Position numbers and translations under genes: made by a program. Shown here piece after piece: positions 33,632 to 44,165 of a DNA stretch of 64,000 nucleotides; the first letter of the stretch is position 1; each line of letters opens with the position of its first letter. This DNA is from Pascua guehoae (Eukaryota > Basidiomycota > Tremellomycetes > Trichosporonales > Trichosporonaceae): the NCBI GenBank assembly GCA_001600415.1, contig BCJX01000005.1, forward strand, positions 1,916,008 to 1,980,007, in the 5' to 3' direction. The notes below the pieces were generated by a model. That model saw only the letters and a program-made list of their open reading frames with translations, made no database searches and had not been told where the DNA came from.

Positions 33632-35603
33632 ATGTCGACTCAGCACTACAGCGCTCCCCCGCCGCCCCACTACGCGGGCAGTACTCAAGGCATGGGCCAG
33701 CCCGCCACATGCCGACCCGGTGCGGGCCGGGACACGACCGCCTCGTATGTCCCCTCGGGGCCGGATCAAAACCAGGCCAGAGAGACGAGTACGTCCATAC
33801 CTACCACATTGAAAGCAGTGGTGCCCGAGGGCTAACAGGTCCCAGGTGACGCCACCTCGCCGCTCGCGGGGTCAAAGTACGACAACGAACAGGCCATGCA
33901 GCAACAGGTCCCCGACTGGGAATTCGAGCGTGGCCACAACGACAGCCAGATCAAAGAGGCGCGCTTCAACCCGGCCAAAAACATGCACCAGATGACACTC
34001 GAGGACAAGGCCAACGTGAGCACGCGGGGCACAGTCGAGCTGCAGAACCCGCTCGCGCACAGCCGCTATGTGGACCAGGAAAAAGTCGGAAAGGGCGCAG
34101 CCAACGCGGCCAAGAACATCCACACACTCACCATGAAGGAGAAGGCGGCCATCATGAGTGAGGCGGGCACCACGGCGCCCAAGCAAGAGGCCAAGCATGC
34201 GCAACGCCACGAGCACAAGGCCGAAAAGGAGGGCAAAAAGTCTGCCCGTCACGAGGACCCGATGCCAGGTGCGCAAAAGGGCGGGAACCGCGGTATGCTC
34301 GCCCAGACCAGCCTGGGCACGGCGGCGGACACGGGGCTCGCCTCGAGCGTCGGCGGCATCACGGCGGGCCGGGACCGTACGCAGAGTCAGGGCTCGGACG
34401 GCTCGGGCTCGAGTCAGCGCCAGGGCATGAGCGGCCTGAACATGGGCGGACCCCCGAGTCCCACCCAGCGCCAGATGCTGGGTGGCGGTCCGGCCGGCAG
34501 CGTCGGAGGCGGCATGGGCGAGATGAACACGAACCGCGGCCAGAACATGGGCAGCCCTGGCGGCGGTGGCGGCGCCGGCCAGAGCCCTATGAGCGCGAAC
34601 GTCCGCCAGTCTTTGGGCCCGGGTACTGGCGGCGGCGAGCCGGTGAGCGGCGGCATCGCCGACGCCGGCTTTGGCGCGACGACGGGTATGGACACGACCC
34701 AGCTTCAGGGCGTGGGCGACATGGGAATGCAGAACCGGTTTCTAAACAACACCACCGGCGGCACGCGCGCCGGCACCCAAGACCACGACGACATTCTCAA
34801 AGGCCGCATGGGCACGCGCACCATGAACATCGAGGACAACCTCAGCCAGAGCACGTACCCCGAGCAGAGCCAGGACCAGAGCGAGCTCGACTTTGACTCG
34901 GGCAGCATGGGCAACCAGGGGGGCAGCCAGCGGGGCGGGAGCCAGCTCGGCAGCTCCCTCGAACGCAGCGGCAGCCTCGAGCAGCGCCGCGGCGGTATCG
35001 ACGAGGGCATGGCCTACAGCATGCGCGGGCTGAGCACCGACGACAACCCGGGCCAGAGCTACCACCAGGGCCAGAGCCAGGGTCGCATGCGTTCCGGCAG
35101 CGGCACGGGCCGGGGGATGGGCTCCGAGTACTCGCAGGGATACCAGCACGGCGTTTCCGTGGGCGAACAGGCAAAGCAGCACGGTGAGGAGCGCCGCAGG
35201 GGCGAGGGGGCGAGTGGGTATCACACCCCCACTCGAAGACCGGGGCTGACGGTAGACCTTGGCGACAACAAGAGTCGCCACGACGAGGGTTGGCGCAGTG
35301 AGTCATACAACGTTGCAGTCCGTGCTGACAACTACAGACATCCAGGGTGAGTTCGTCAGCTCCCGCACCACCGCCCACGTGCACCAACTAACCCCAGGTC
35401 ACATTGAGCAGCTCCGCAGCGAGTTCAACGAGTGGCTCGACCAGCTAGCCCACAGCAAGACGGACGAGGTCACCACTGCCCCGCCCACGGGTCTCTTCCA
35501 GCCGCTTGGGGCACACTCTCCGGACGAGACCACGTCTCACCCTCCTGTCGGCATGTTCAAGCCCCAACAGGGACCCACTGGCACCGCCGGCGGCTACTAC
35601 TAG
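33632..35603 (+). CDS. Large disordered Gly/Ser/Gln/Met-rich protein
   Basis: Exons 33632-33788, 33846-35297, 35338-35346 (a 9-nt microexon) and 35398-35603 give 607 residues. The N-terminus has a Pro/Tyr/Gly-rich tail. A folded-looking block follows (DWEFERGHNDSQIKEARFNP, then KNMHQMTLEDKANVSTRG), and a related block comes after it (NAAKNIHTLTMKEKAAIMSE), suggesting a short internal repeat (KN-H-T/M-KA). Next come about 350 residues of Gly, Ser, Gln, Met and Arg, and a C-terminal helix (HIEQLRSEFNEWLDQLA) with two PP-G-F-P repeats. No signal peptide or membrane span. It resembles stress-associated hydrophilic (LEA-like) proteins in composition only; function unknown. Opposite-strand ORFs here are shadows. 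Confidence 0.75.
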
Positions 35604-36000
35604 TCTGCCCCATGCGTCAGTGAGCCGGACCCAACTAAACCGAACGCACACCCACTCCGCGTGTTGTGCTACCAGTTTCGATCGTCGAAATGAAAGAAGT
35701 CAAGAAAGAAATGTGAAAAATTTGTACCTGTTCGTGTACGATGGCGATGTCAGATGTTAAGTTTGATGGTTTGGCAAAGGTGTGACTCGGTGCACTCGGT
35801 CTCCTTGGCACTTTGAATGCCTCTCTCTTGGGTTAAGCTCCACATCAACCGTGCCTTCGTCAGCCGCATACCTCGCTTCTGCCGCCTCATAGCCACAAGA
35901 CCAGCATTGTCATTAGAAGAAACTTCATGCGAAGACGACCTGAGAATCACCACCTCTCTGCTTACACTACTGGGAAACAATAAACACTCTATATACGCTT
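35604..36000. other. Convergent intergenic region
   Basis: Holds the 3' ends of two converging genes. An AATAAA-like word (ACAATAAACA, near 35978) lies on the plus strand. No gene seen. Confidence 0.45.
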
Positions 36001-36674
36001 CTAGCCACCCCCATCGCCACCGCCACCACCACCACCCCCGTCCCCACCACCTCCACCTCCACATCCACCTCCACCATCCCCGCCCCCGCCTCCGTACCCA
36101 CCATCACCACCGCAGCTCCCGTCCCCTCCCCAACCCCCGTCTCCTCCCAAAGTCCCATACGTCGTGTAGCCGTGGTAGAAGACAAACGCCCCCGAGCTGT
36201 CATAGTACCCGCGTCCCTTGCGAACAGCGTACGTCTCCCGCCGATGCCGCAGCCGTTCGCGCATCCGCTCCCTCTGCATCCGCTTCTCCTCCTCTATCTC
36301 GGCCTCGAGTTGGCGCTTGATCCGCTCCCGCTCCGTATTCTCCTTGCACACGCTGCACGGCTTGGCAGTGTCCGATGCCGGGTGCTGGCCTTTGCCCTCG
36401 AGGTGCGCATAGTGGATCGCCTGGCGCCGCACCGTCTTGAGGTGGTCCTTGTCCCTCCCTGCCGCTTTGCAGGCGCGCCTGTATACCGAGTCGCTGTAGC
36501 CGAGCGACTTGAGGTGCGTGTAGTTCGGTGACGGTGACGGGGCGGATACGAGGGAGAGAAAGCGGCGGAGGCCTGGTGGTTAGCAGGTGGCGGGCGAGAG
36601 GAATTGGACAGGGGTCGCGTACCCGTGGGCCCAGCTGCGACCACGACGTTCTCCTTGACAGTGTCGTTGGCCAT
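36001..36674 (-). CDS. Basic coiled-coil protein with Gly/Asp-rich tail, unknown function
   Basis: Two exons, 36623-36674 and 36001-36572, give 207 residues (start MANDTVKENVVVAAGPTG). The middle contains NYTHLKSLGYSDSVYRRACK, a TVRRQAIHYAHLEGKGQHP block, a CSVC pair, and a strongly charged helix rich in Glu and Arg (IKRQLEAEIEEEKRMQRE). A Tyr-rich patch (GYYDSSGAFVFYHGYTTYG) precedes a C-terminal tail of about 50 residues that is nearly all Gly with Asp and Trp. Phase and splice signals support the two-exon model. No known family was recognised; the CxxC could bind metal but there is only one pair. Confidence 0.7.
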
Positions 36675-37511
36675 CCACAACTTGTATCGTGAGAGCGTGT
36701 TGGCGTACGTGTGAGGCGTAGGTGAGGAGCAGCAAGAGGTGTCAACTCGGCGGCACCAGGTGGGTGAAGGTGATTGATTGCACAGGAGGATGCAGCAAGT
36801 GAGGGGCTGAGGAGAGAGCGAATAGGGGATGAGTTGTTGGCACTCGAAGGACGGGTCGTGCCGTAACGTCTCCTTATATGCCTTTGCAGAGCCAACCTGC
36901 TGCTGTACGCTGGATGCAGTGGCGAACACGTTCACTCGGCGTCCATTCTTGATCCGAAGAGATGAGTGTTGACAAAGACAATGCACAGTGTACTTCGCTG
37001 GATGTGGGCTGTGCACTGGTGGCGTTCGAGCGCACAAGCGCGGGACCGGCAGCATCGGTTAGCCCGGCTGCATTGTTTGGTTCCAACCGACCCAAACGGA
37101 CCATCTGACACAAACGTGTCGTTGCTTCTCTTCGCCTGTGGATGCGCACAGCACTCGACAGTTTGAGGAGCTTTACCTGTGCTCGTCTCTCTCCTCTGTC
37201 TCTTCTTGTGCTCCTCAGTCTGTACTGCGGACAGCATGGGGTCTTCATAAAGACACCAACCTTCATAGTTCCAGGTCACGTGGCCCCCACACTCGCAGAT
37301 GACCGGTCGTCCGGCGACCGGCGCCGATTCGAAGCCCACCCCACAATCGCGACCGGACCGATGTCGGTCTCCCATGCTCTCACCTCTGTTGCATCCACGA
37401 CCACACCCTCAAGCACCACCCACCACCTTATAAAGCTCAACACATGCTCGGCAGCCTGCATCCCACCCCACCCACTTGCTGACCCCTCGGCCAAAGCCTC
37501 TCACGCCATCA
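36675..37511. promoter_or_regulatory. Divergent intergenic region
   Basis: Lies between two genes transcribed away from each other, so it should contain both promoters. Only short unsupported ORFs are seen. Confidence 0.45.
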
Positions 37512-39422
37512 ATGACAGCTCCCGCCGTGGTATGGACGGCGCTCCACACGTTCCAGTATGGACTCGCCATCGCTGGCCTGAACGGCATCCAGGCGGTCGT
37601 GATGTGTGGTGCGGCCGGTGGTGTTGGTGCAGATAGGGATGGTGAGGGAGGGGCGGGGTGGTTCAAGCCTTGTATTCCTATGACGGTGAGTGTCAGTAAG
37701 ACTCGGTTGGATTAGACTCTCCACTTCTACCATTCTCGAAGCTGCACCGCATTCGATGAAGCTTCCAGCTCGCGAACCCACTAGCTTATGCGACTCGCGA
37801 AACTACCAACTTAATACGCATCTCCATCCCATAGCATAGCAGCATCACTAACATACCAGCCGGCTCAGTTCGGCCTCGTCGTTGCCGTCCTAACTCTGGG
37901 CGGGCTCACGGGCTCGCTCATCTCTCGCACACTGAGTGTACGATACGGGAGCGTCGGTACACTGCGACGCTCGGCAGCGGCCGTACTTGTCGGCTCGTTG
38001 GCCGTAGCGAGCGCGAATGAGATGGTGACGATGGCCATTGGGCGGTGAGTTAAACCTGATGGCAGTTCCGCATGAGCGAGCTGAAGGTTATGCTCGGTCA
38101 ATAGCGCATTCCTGAGTCTGAAATCACCAACCGCCCGCCAGCAACCACTGATGCCCAGGTTCCTCATCGGAATCGGCTGCGGCCTCGCGACCACAACCGT
38201 CCCACTCGTCCTCCGAACCCTCGCGCCCCCTAACGCGACACTCGCACTCGGTATTCTGAACCAGCTCTCCATCGTGCTGGGCATTGTCGTCGCCCAGGCG
38301 CTGAGCTTCCCGCTCGGGCGGCCCACGGCATGGCGAGGAGTTCCCCTGGTCGCTTCTGGCGTGGCAGTGCTGCAGCTCGTGGCGAGTGGCCTTGTCTCCG
38401 GTATGGTTAGGGAGCGCGCTTCTCGTATGGTGGTGGGTGACAGAGAAGGGGAGGAATCGCCGTTACTTGGTACAGATGGTGAGCGGTTCGCAGCCACAGT
38501 GCTGGAGCTTGCACTCACACAACAGAGACACCGCTCACGATACCCGAACTCGTCATGTGCAAGGAACTGCACGTGCGCCGTGCATGTGAGTGAGTTGTCT
38601 TGCTAGCGCTGACCAAAGTCATTCTTGTCATCATTACGCAGCTTGCGCAGCAAGTGTGCGGCGTCACAGCCGGTAAGTTCTGTTTCCAATACCCACCAAA
38701 GCCGCCGTTACTCGGACGATCTCCTTTCATACCGTCCCTATCCCCATGTACCCTCCCCAATTGCAGGCCACTACTGACACCAACAGTCATGTACTTCACC
38801 ACTCGCATTCTCACTCCAGTATTCCCCCAGAGCGCCAAGGGCGTCGCGCTCATTGTCATTCTGACCAAGATTCCTCTCACAATTGCGCCGGCTTTCCTCA
38901 TCGAGGTGAGTGGTCATGGCCTGCTCGTATACTCTGCCTGGATCATTCGCCTACCCATGTTGTCACTACCCCTAGCATGCCACTACACATTAAACATTCG
39001 TACTCCCCCAACTCACACACCAGCGCCTCGGCCCCAAACCCATCCTTCTCTTCCCAACGACCCTCATGATCCTCGCCGCCCTCCTCCTCGCCATCTCCAT
39101 CAACCACTCGCTCTCGATCCCCGCCGTCGTAGGACTCGGGACGTACGTGGCGGCCTTCTCCGTCGGCCTGGGCCCCGTCCCTTGGGTGCTGCTCGGCGAA
39201 GTGGTGCCCATCCCCGCACGCGCAGCGGCGAGCAGCCTCGGCCTCGCTGTCAATTGGAGCACCAGTTTTCTCGTCGGCGCAGGGTTTCTTCCCTTGCAAG
39301 AATGGCTTTCGGGAGGCGATCCCCGTCAAGAAGGGACTGTGTTCTACCTCGTTGCGGCCACATGTACGGCGGCGCTTGTTGCGATGACGGCGGCATATCG
39401 TTCCTATGAACGTGTGGGGTGA
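37512..39422 (+). CDS. MFS transporter, sugar-porter-like (vacuolar VPS73-type candidate)
   Basis: Membrane carrier. Exons 37512-37685, 37869-38044, 38159-38478, 38607-38672, 38787-38905, 39024-39422 join in phase to 417 residues. Recognisable parts: helix 1 with YGLAIAGLNGIQ, GGLTGSLISRTLSVRYG (the helix 2-3 loop region of sugar porters), FLIGIGCGLATTTVPLVL in helix 4, and a C-terminal half with VGLGPVPWVLLGEVVPIPAR-type sequence, which matches the GP-PW-E-P-R block of GLUT-like carriers. At 417 residues it is shorter than usual (470-560), and the central cytosolic loop (ERASRMVVGDREGEESPLLG) is compact. The ESPLLG motif resembles a dileucine sorting signal, which would fit a vacuolar location; that is inference. 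Substrate unknown. Confidence 0.8.
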
Positions 39423-40740
39423 GAAGGTAGGAGCTTTGTTGGTCTAATAGATAGCAGATAGACCGTAGAGGGTTTCTCATCTTGTGCAGTGTCGTGAGAA
39501 TGCAATGTGCCAATGTGCAGATGCACTTTGTCGCATGCTACCCAAACACAGTAAAGGCCATTCAAAATATATTCTGGGACACCTTGCGTAACCAAAGCGC
39601 TAAATTTGTGTTTGCGCGTAGTCGGGACGTCTGGGCGAAGCCTACCGTCCATGATGGATGTATCATAGGTACCAAAGGTGGCTGTTTTTCCTTTTGCTAG
39701 GGTGAAGTCGGCCACCGGCAAAGTCAGACACGTTGTCTTTGTCCCATGACTGCACCTGCGCCTCTTCCCTTCATACCTCAAGGCTCACTCGTATACCATA
39801 CCATGCCTTGTTGGATTTTGAATAAGATAGGAGTACTATACATGCAATGAGAGGCTTCACAATATACTGTGGAACCTGTCGGTCATTTGCCTCAAGTGTG
39901 GTACTGTACACTGCCAGAATGGGAAATTTTCATGGATTTGTACCCCAATTTGCCACCCGCCATTACTCCATCCAGAGACATGCACTGAAGCTGAAAAGCC
40001 TGAGGAGATTTAAAATCATATATGAACATATCATATGGTTGTTGGAAGATCAATGTTGATTTATTGAAGGAGGTATGGCTGAACAAAGTAGACCCAACAG
40101 AAAATTGCCACCCGGGCGGCGAAATTGTGACCGGTCACCAGGTCTGCATGTTCCAAGATTTGCCGGTTGCTAGACCAGAATGCGTCTCATTGTCCCTCTC
40201 CACCCACGCCTGTTCCCAGAATATAACGGTGCCCTCCGTGACTCTGGACAGTAGACGTACATCGTGGCCCGGGTTAAAAGTTGATACCTCGTTTTGGTGC
40301 CGGCAGGAATTTGTGACAAGAACCTCATTGATAATGCCTTGTGCTGAGTGTTGCCCAGGGCTCGATCATGTCAACCTTTGGGATGGTCATTGTGGACCTG
40401 CTGAAACAGGATCGGTGGAGTTCTGTGTCCATGCCGACCCGTGTCCTTGCTGGGTGATGCATGTCCTCGGCAGACCCAAATCTCCCACCTTCGTGCCGAC
40501 CACAAGCTACCAGTAGAGAGCAGCGCACCCAGACCCGTCTAGTTTGTCTCCAAGCTTGTCCAAACTGTTGCCCTTTTTACATCTCTACGTACTATAAGAT
40601 TTGTATTGACCAACTATTGAATTATGTTCTATCGAAGGTGACGAATGCATTTTGACAACGTTTGAGAATGACAGCTACTGCTCCGTCAGCCACAGCAACA
40701 CCACCAAGAACGCGCTCGGAAGACCAAAAACTCACTATTA
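39423..40740. other. AT-richer intergenic region, nothing recognised
   Basis: GC content is visibly lower than in the flanking genes. A 164-codon plus-strand ORF (40022-40516) has no resemblance or biased codon use and is not annotated as a gene. Confidence 0.45.
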
Positions 40741-41271
40741 TTACCACCTTTGCGCTGCACACCGGCCCAAAATCCCACCCCGAACGCGGAAGGGGCAACC
40801 GAGGCATGGTGGGATGCCGCAGTTGTAAGCAGTAAAGCACCCATCCTCCACGCATTTACTCTTTCTGGTTTTCAAGGTCGAGTCGGTTGTCCCATCGGCT
40901 TGTGCGGCACGGAAAGCATCACGATTTGCCCCGGCCTCCTCCCATAGCGCCTCAATGTCCGGAGAAAGACGGGCCTTGAGTGAGCGGCGGGTTCCGTCAA
41001 TCGGAAGGACCACGGTTGCGATGAGGCAGGCCTTCAAGGGGTCGGCAATGTCCCAGAACTCATTCGACTCGAGGTCAATGACAAACCAGTCGCCCTTCTC
41101 ATCCTCGTAGATTTGGGTAATCCTATACTCCTCGGTGCTGAGTCGTATCAGCTCATCTGCGGTGGCGATGGTGCCGACTTTGACTCCCATGTTATCTGGG
41201 GGGTAGGTCGAGATGGAGGCCAACACCAGAGAAGCAAGGAGGACAAAGGTGATGGTAGCGAGGCAAAGCAT
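40741..41271 (-). CDS. Small secreted Cys-rich protein, paralogue of 42586-43119
   Basis: Single exon, 176 residues. The N-terminus is a clear signal peptide (MLCLATITFVLLASLVLASI). A central domain (KVGTIATADELIRLSTEEYR, then WFVIDLESNEFWDIADPL) is shared with the cytosolic-looking protein at 42586-43119. A linker with KARLSPDIEALWEE leads to a C-terminal module with six Cys in about 40 residues (C-x4-C-x5-C-x4-C-x2-C then one more: DGCFTAYNCGIPPCLGC), probably disulphide-bonded. No known family was recognised. It may be an extracellular effector, inhibitor or cell-wall protein. Whether the C-terminal exon is complete is not certain. Confidence 0.75.
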   Translation of the reverse strand: MLCLATITFVLLASLVLASISTYPPDNMGVKVGTIATADELIRLSTEEYRITQIYEDEKGDWFVIDLESNEFWDIADPLKACLIATVVLPIDGTRRSLKARLSPDIEALWEEAGANRDAFRAAQADGTTDSTLKTRKSKCVEDGCFTAYNCGIPPCLGCPFRVRGGILGRCAAQRW

Positions 41272-42585
41272 GGCGCTCCGGGAACGCTTTTGGGAAATTT
41301 TGAGGGGTGAGGGAGTGGGTTGTTGATCCCCAGGGAAATGAAAGAACGCTTTGCAGCGTACTTTTATACCGTGCGAGGGGACAAACCTGCAGCCTTGATA
41401 AACAAAAAAAATGCAGTGGACTAAACGGGGTCGGCCTGGAACGCTCCAAACTTGGCACAGTACTGTACGTCGTTACGAGGTTACGCAAAGCTGAGTAATC
41501 CAGAACCTCACGAGTTGATTCGTACAAACAATGGGTTGGCGAGCATTGTTCCATCCCGGTTGCCATGTCCACATCGACGGTATAATGCCTTGCAGACTCG
41601 TACCAGCGGGAAGAACAGGTTACTTGTACAAGACCCAAGAATGTGCGCGCATCAGCCCTGCCCAAAGCACTTAGCAGCCCGCGTAGGCTCATAGCACAAT
41701 GTTTCATAGCCACAAGTGGCACCACTACCACTGAACATTCGTGGACTAAAGACAGGTCTGTGGACAACAACAAGATTGATCATGGATTGTCCAGCAATGC
41801 ATCCCCATTAGTGATATCTCGTTAACATCCATCAACCCTTCAGCCCATCTGTCTAAAGTGCTGTGTTATTCACGACGATGCTCATTGTGGCCGCGAGTGG
41901 CAAATGTTGCAGGACGTTGCTGCTTGACAATGCAGATGATTGGATTGTTGGTGATCGTAACTACTCTTATCAGGTCCTGAGAATGTACAGACATAACATA
42001 AGGGGCTACAGTCCCTCTCGACATATCGACTGTCGGAAAGGTAAGGCACTCACTGCATCTCAACGTTTCTATCGCAATCACGTAGTGCGTGACTTTGAAA
42101 GTACAAGTGTAAGCAGTAAGGGGAGTTGTCATTGGCCACCTGCCACAGAACTGCAGGCAGGGAGCTTGGATTGGCCAAAGGTTTGCCGGAATGGACGTGC
42201 CTATGTTGACAGGAGGTCGAGGTTGCCAACCAAATTGAGAGCAACCAAACTGGTTCATTGTATGTACAGAAGGGCGATCTTGCTTGGCAGCCTACCGCAA
42301 CGGCGTGCCTGATCAAAATACAATTTGCCTATCTCTGAACTGGCGCTTCCCGTGTACCTCGTTATGCAACCAGGGCATGGTCGTTCGCATCACGACTGCA
42401 GTAAGGTTGGCCCTGCTCTACTCATGGCTCCGCATGTCGTAATGCAGATGGCAGCGGTTTCTTTCAGATCACGACACCATTTACGGCGGCAGCTGGCCAG
42501 CCACCGATGATATAAATTGCACCCCAGGCCCCACGCAGAACGGCCCACCGGGAACGCCCTACCTTCATTTGTCCAACCACTCACC
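41272..42585. promoter_or_regulatory. Divergent spacer between the two related small-protein genes
   Basis: The two paralogous genes point away from each other across 1.3 kb, so both promoters lie here. GC content is low. ORFs such as 41192-41773 (minus) have no support. Confidence 0.45.
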
Positions 42586-43119
42586 ATGTCTGTAGGGCCA
42601 GCATCTTCAACAGCATCGTCAACAGCATCCTCATCAAGCGATGATACCGACCACGAGTTCCCCCTCATCGGTACCGCGTCCGACTTCATGCGCACACATG
42701 TCGGCTCTGTTACGAACTACGACGAGCTGGAAGCGCTGTCGACCGTTGAGTTCCGCTTGATCTCACTGCACCTCCATCCGAACTCAGAAACGCAGTGGAT
42801 CGCCATCGATCGTGAGACCGGAGAATGGTGGGACCTGGCGCCCATCATGTCAGAACGCCTCAATGTGGGTCTTGAAGCCACCGACGATCTACCCGGCGCC
42901 GTGGCGCTCGAAGAGGCGTTCGAAAGGACGGGCGACGAAGCGCAGCGCCCGTACATCGCGATGCTCCGTGCTGAGTCGGAACTGAACCGTGATATGGCCC
43001 GAGAGCGTGCACGGCGCGAGGCCAACGGCGAGCAGCCACCGCGTTGGAGGGATCCCGGGCCGCCGACGCAATGGACAGCTGTTGGAGAGCGTGACCGTAT
43101 GGACTGCGACCAAGTGTAA
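42586..43119 (+). CDS. Small acidic protein, non-secreted paralogue of 40741-41271
   Basis: Single exon, 177 residues from ATG 42586 (an upstream in-frame extension lacks an ATG). The N-terminus is a Ser/Ala-rich low-complexity tail with no signal peptide. The domain HVGSVTNYDELEALSTVEFR and WIAIDRETGEWWDLAPIM lines up with the secreted neighbour: VG-(I/V)-DEL-LST-E-R followed by W-(V/A)-ID-E-W-D-A. The C-terminal part is a charged helix (ELNRDMARERARREANGEQP) instead of the Cys module. The pair looks like a duplication followed by a change of compartment. Function unknown. Confidence 0.7.
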   Translation: MSVGPASSTASSTASSSSDDTDHEFPLIGTASDFMRTHVGSVTNYDELEALSTVEFRLISLHLHPNSETQWIAIDRETGEWWDLAPIMSERLNVGLEATDDLPGAVALEEAFERTGDEAQRPYIAMLRAESELNRDMARERARREANGEQPPRWRDPGPPTQWTAVGERDRMDCDQV

Positions 43120-43603
43120 TCGACGACGCGGGGGATTAAGTCGGAAGCTCCCCCACTACTGGCGTCCTCACCACCATGTAAGGTCCAAAGGGGTGGTGGA
43201 TGAGATGCATATTTCCGTGCCCAAGCTGCCGTGCACAGAGGGTGTAGGCGTGGAAACGAGGACGAACCAGTTTGCGTGAGAGCGAGAACGCAGTCAAAGT
43301 TGGGTCAGGGGTTCTGGACCGAGGGTTAGGCAGTCTGTCCGACAGGCCCCAAGGTCCCGTTGCCAGGTGACAAACCGGGAGTTTGGACACCAGGCACCAA
43401 CCAGGTTCACTATTCACTGCGCTTCTTGTTCGGGAAAACGAGATATCTCTTTCCTGGTTACAACCTTGGGTTGTGCCTGTGTTTTCTTCCCAAGATAATA
43501 TAATGTTGACTCAACCCAAGTCGGCGAGAGCGCATGGATAGAGTTGCGTCCATTGTCAGCACTGTGGCAGATCATTCCTCCTCAGTCTTGGCCTGTCTTC
43601 GTA
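43120..43603. other. Intergenic region, nothing recognised
   Basis: No supported ORF. Contains the 3' flank of the small acidic protein gene and the 5' flank of tRNA-Val. Confidence 0.4.
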
Positions 43604-43708
43604 GGCGATTTAGCTCAGTTGGTTAGAGCGCACGCTTCACATCTCACCCCAAGAACATTGGGATTCAGTAAACGCGTGAGGTCGACAGTTCGACCCTGTC
43701 AATGGTCA
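43604..43708 (+). tRNA. tRNA-Val (CAC) with about 31-nt intron
   Basis: D-arm GCTC-AGTTGGTTA-GAGC and T-arm GACAG-TTCGACC-CTGTC are perfect. The anticodon stem CACGC/GCGTG flanks TTCACA...C, giving anticodon CAC. The acceptor GGCGATT/AATGGTC has one G-G mismatch and a G-T pair, so the gene may be slightly decayed. The discriminator is A. Confidence 0.75.
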
Positions 43709-44165
43709 CTTTTTTGGGTCTGGTGAGTTGGAGAGGGAGCAGAAGACCTGGCTGGGCGGTATGATGGCGAAAGTTGGCTCCGACAACAAGGCAAGACCCT
43801 GGTTGATGATGATGGAATGATGGGTGACTGACAAGTGTAGCATGCCAGTTTTCGAGTGTCAGTCCAACCTCCAGTTGTATGGTCTCCCAACTGAGCTCTT
43901 CCTCCAAGCTGAAAGAACAATGGGACTGCTCTTAGGAGGCAGCTGGTTTGGTGCCTGAGCAACTACCCGTCTCCCGGACCAGAAGGAGAAGCTGCCGATT
44001 GCCCCAACACCCATCGTGTAAGCTAGCCTTCCCATGCACCTCACTCGGGCTCATCAGACCCTCGCGTTCATGGGCCCCCACTAGTAACGGTGTTTGATGC
44101 CATGCAGAAAATTGCGTACGACGCATCATGGAGCGACGAGCCACCGCGCGTCTAGCTAATCTAGT
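43709..44165. other. Intergenic region, nothing recognised
   Basis: Short unsupported ORFs only. The right edge is the 3' flank of the DUF2264 gene. Confidence 0.4.

Noticed and set aside
34705..35387. Minus-strand ORFs opposite the Gly/Ser-rich protein
   Set aside because: Low-complexity mirror of the sense coding sequence.
40022..40516. 164-codon plus-strand ORF with several Cys
   Set aside because: No signal peptide, no biased codon use, and lies in AT-richer DNA with many chance ORFs.
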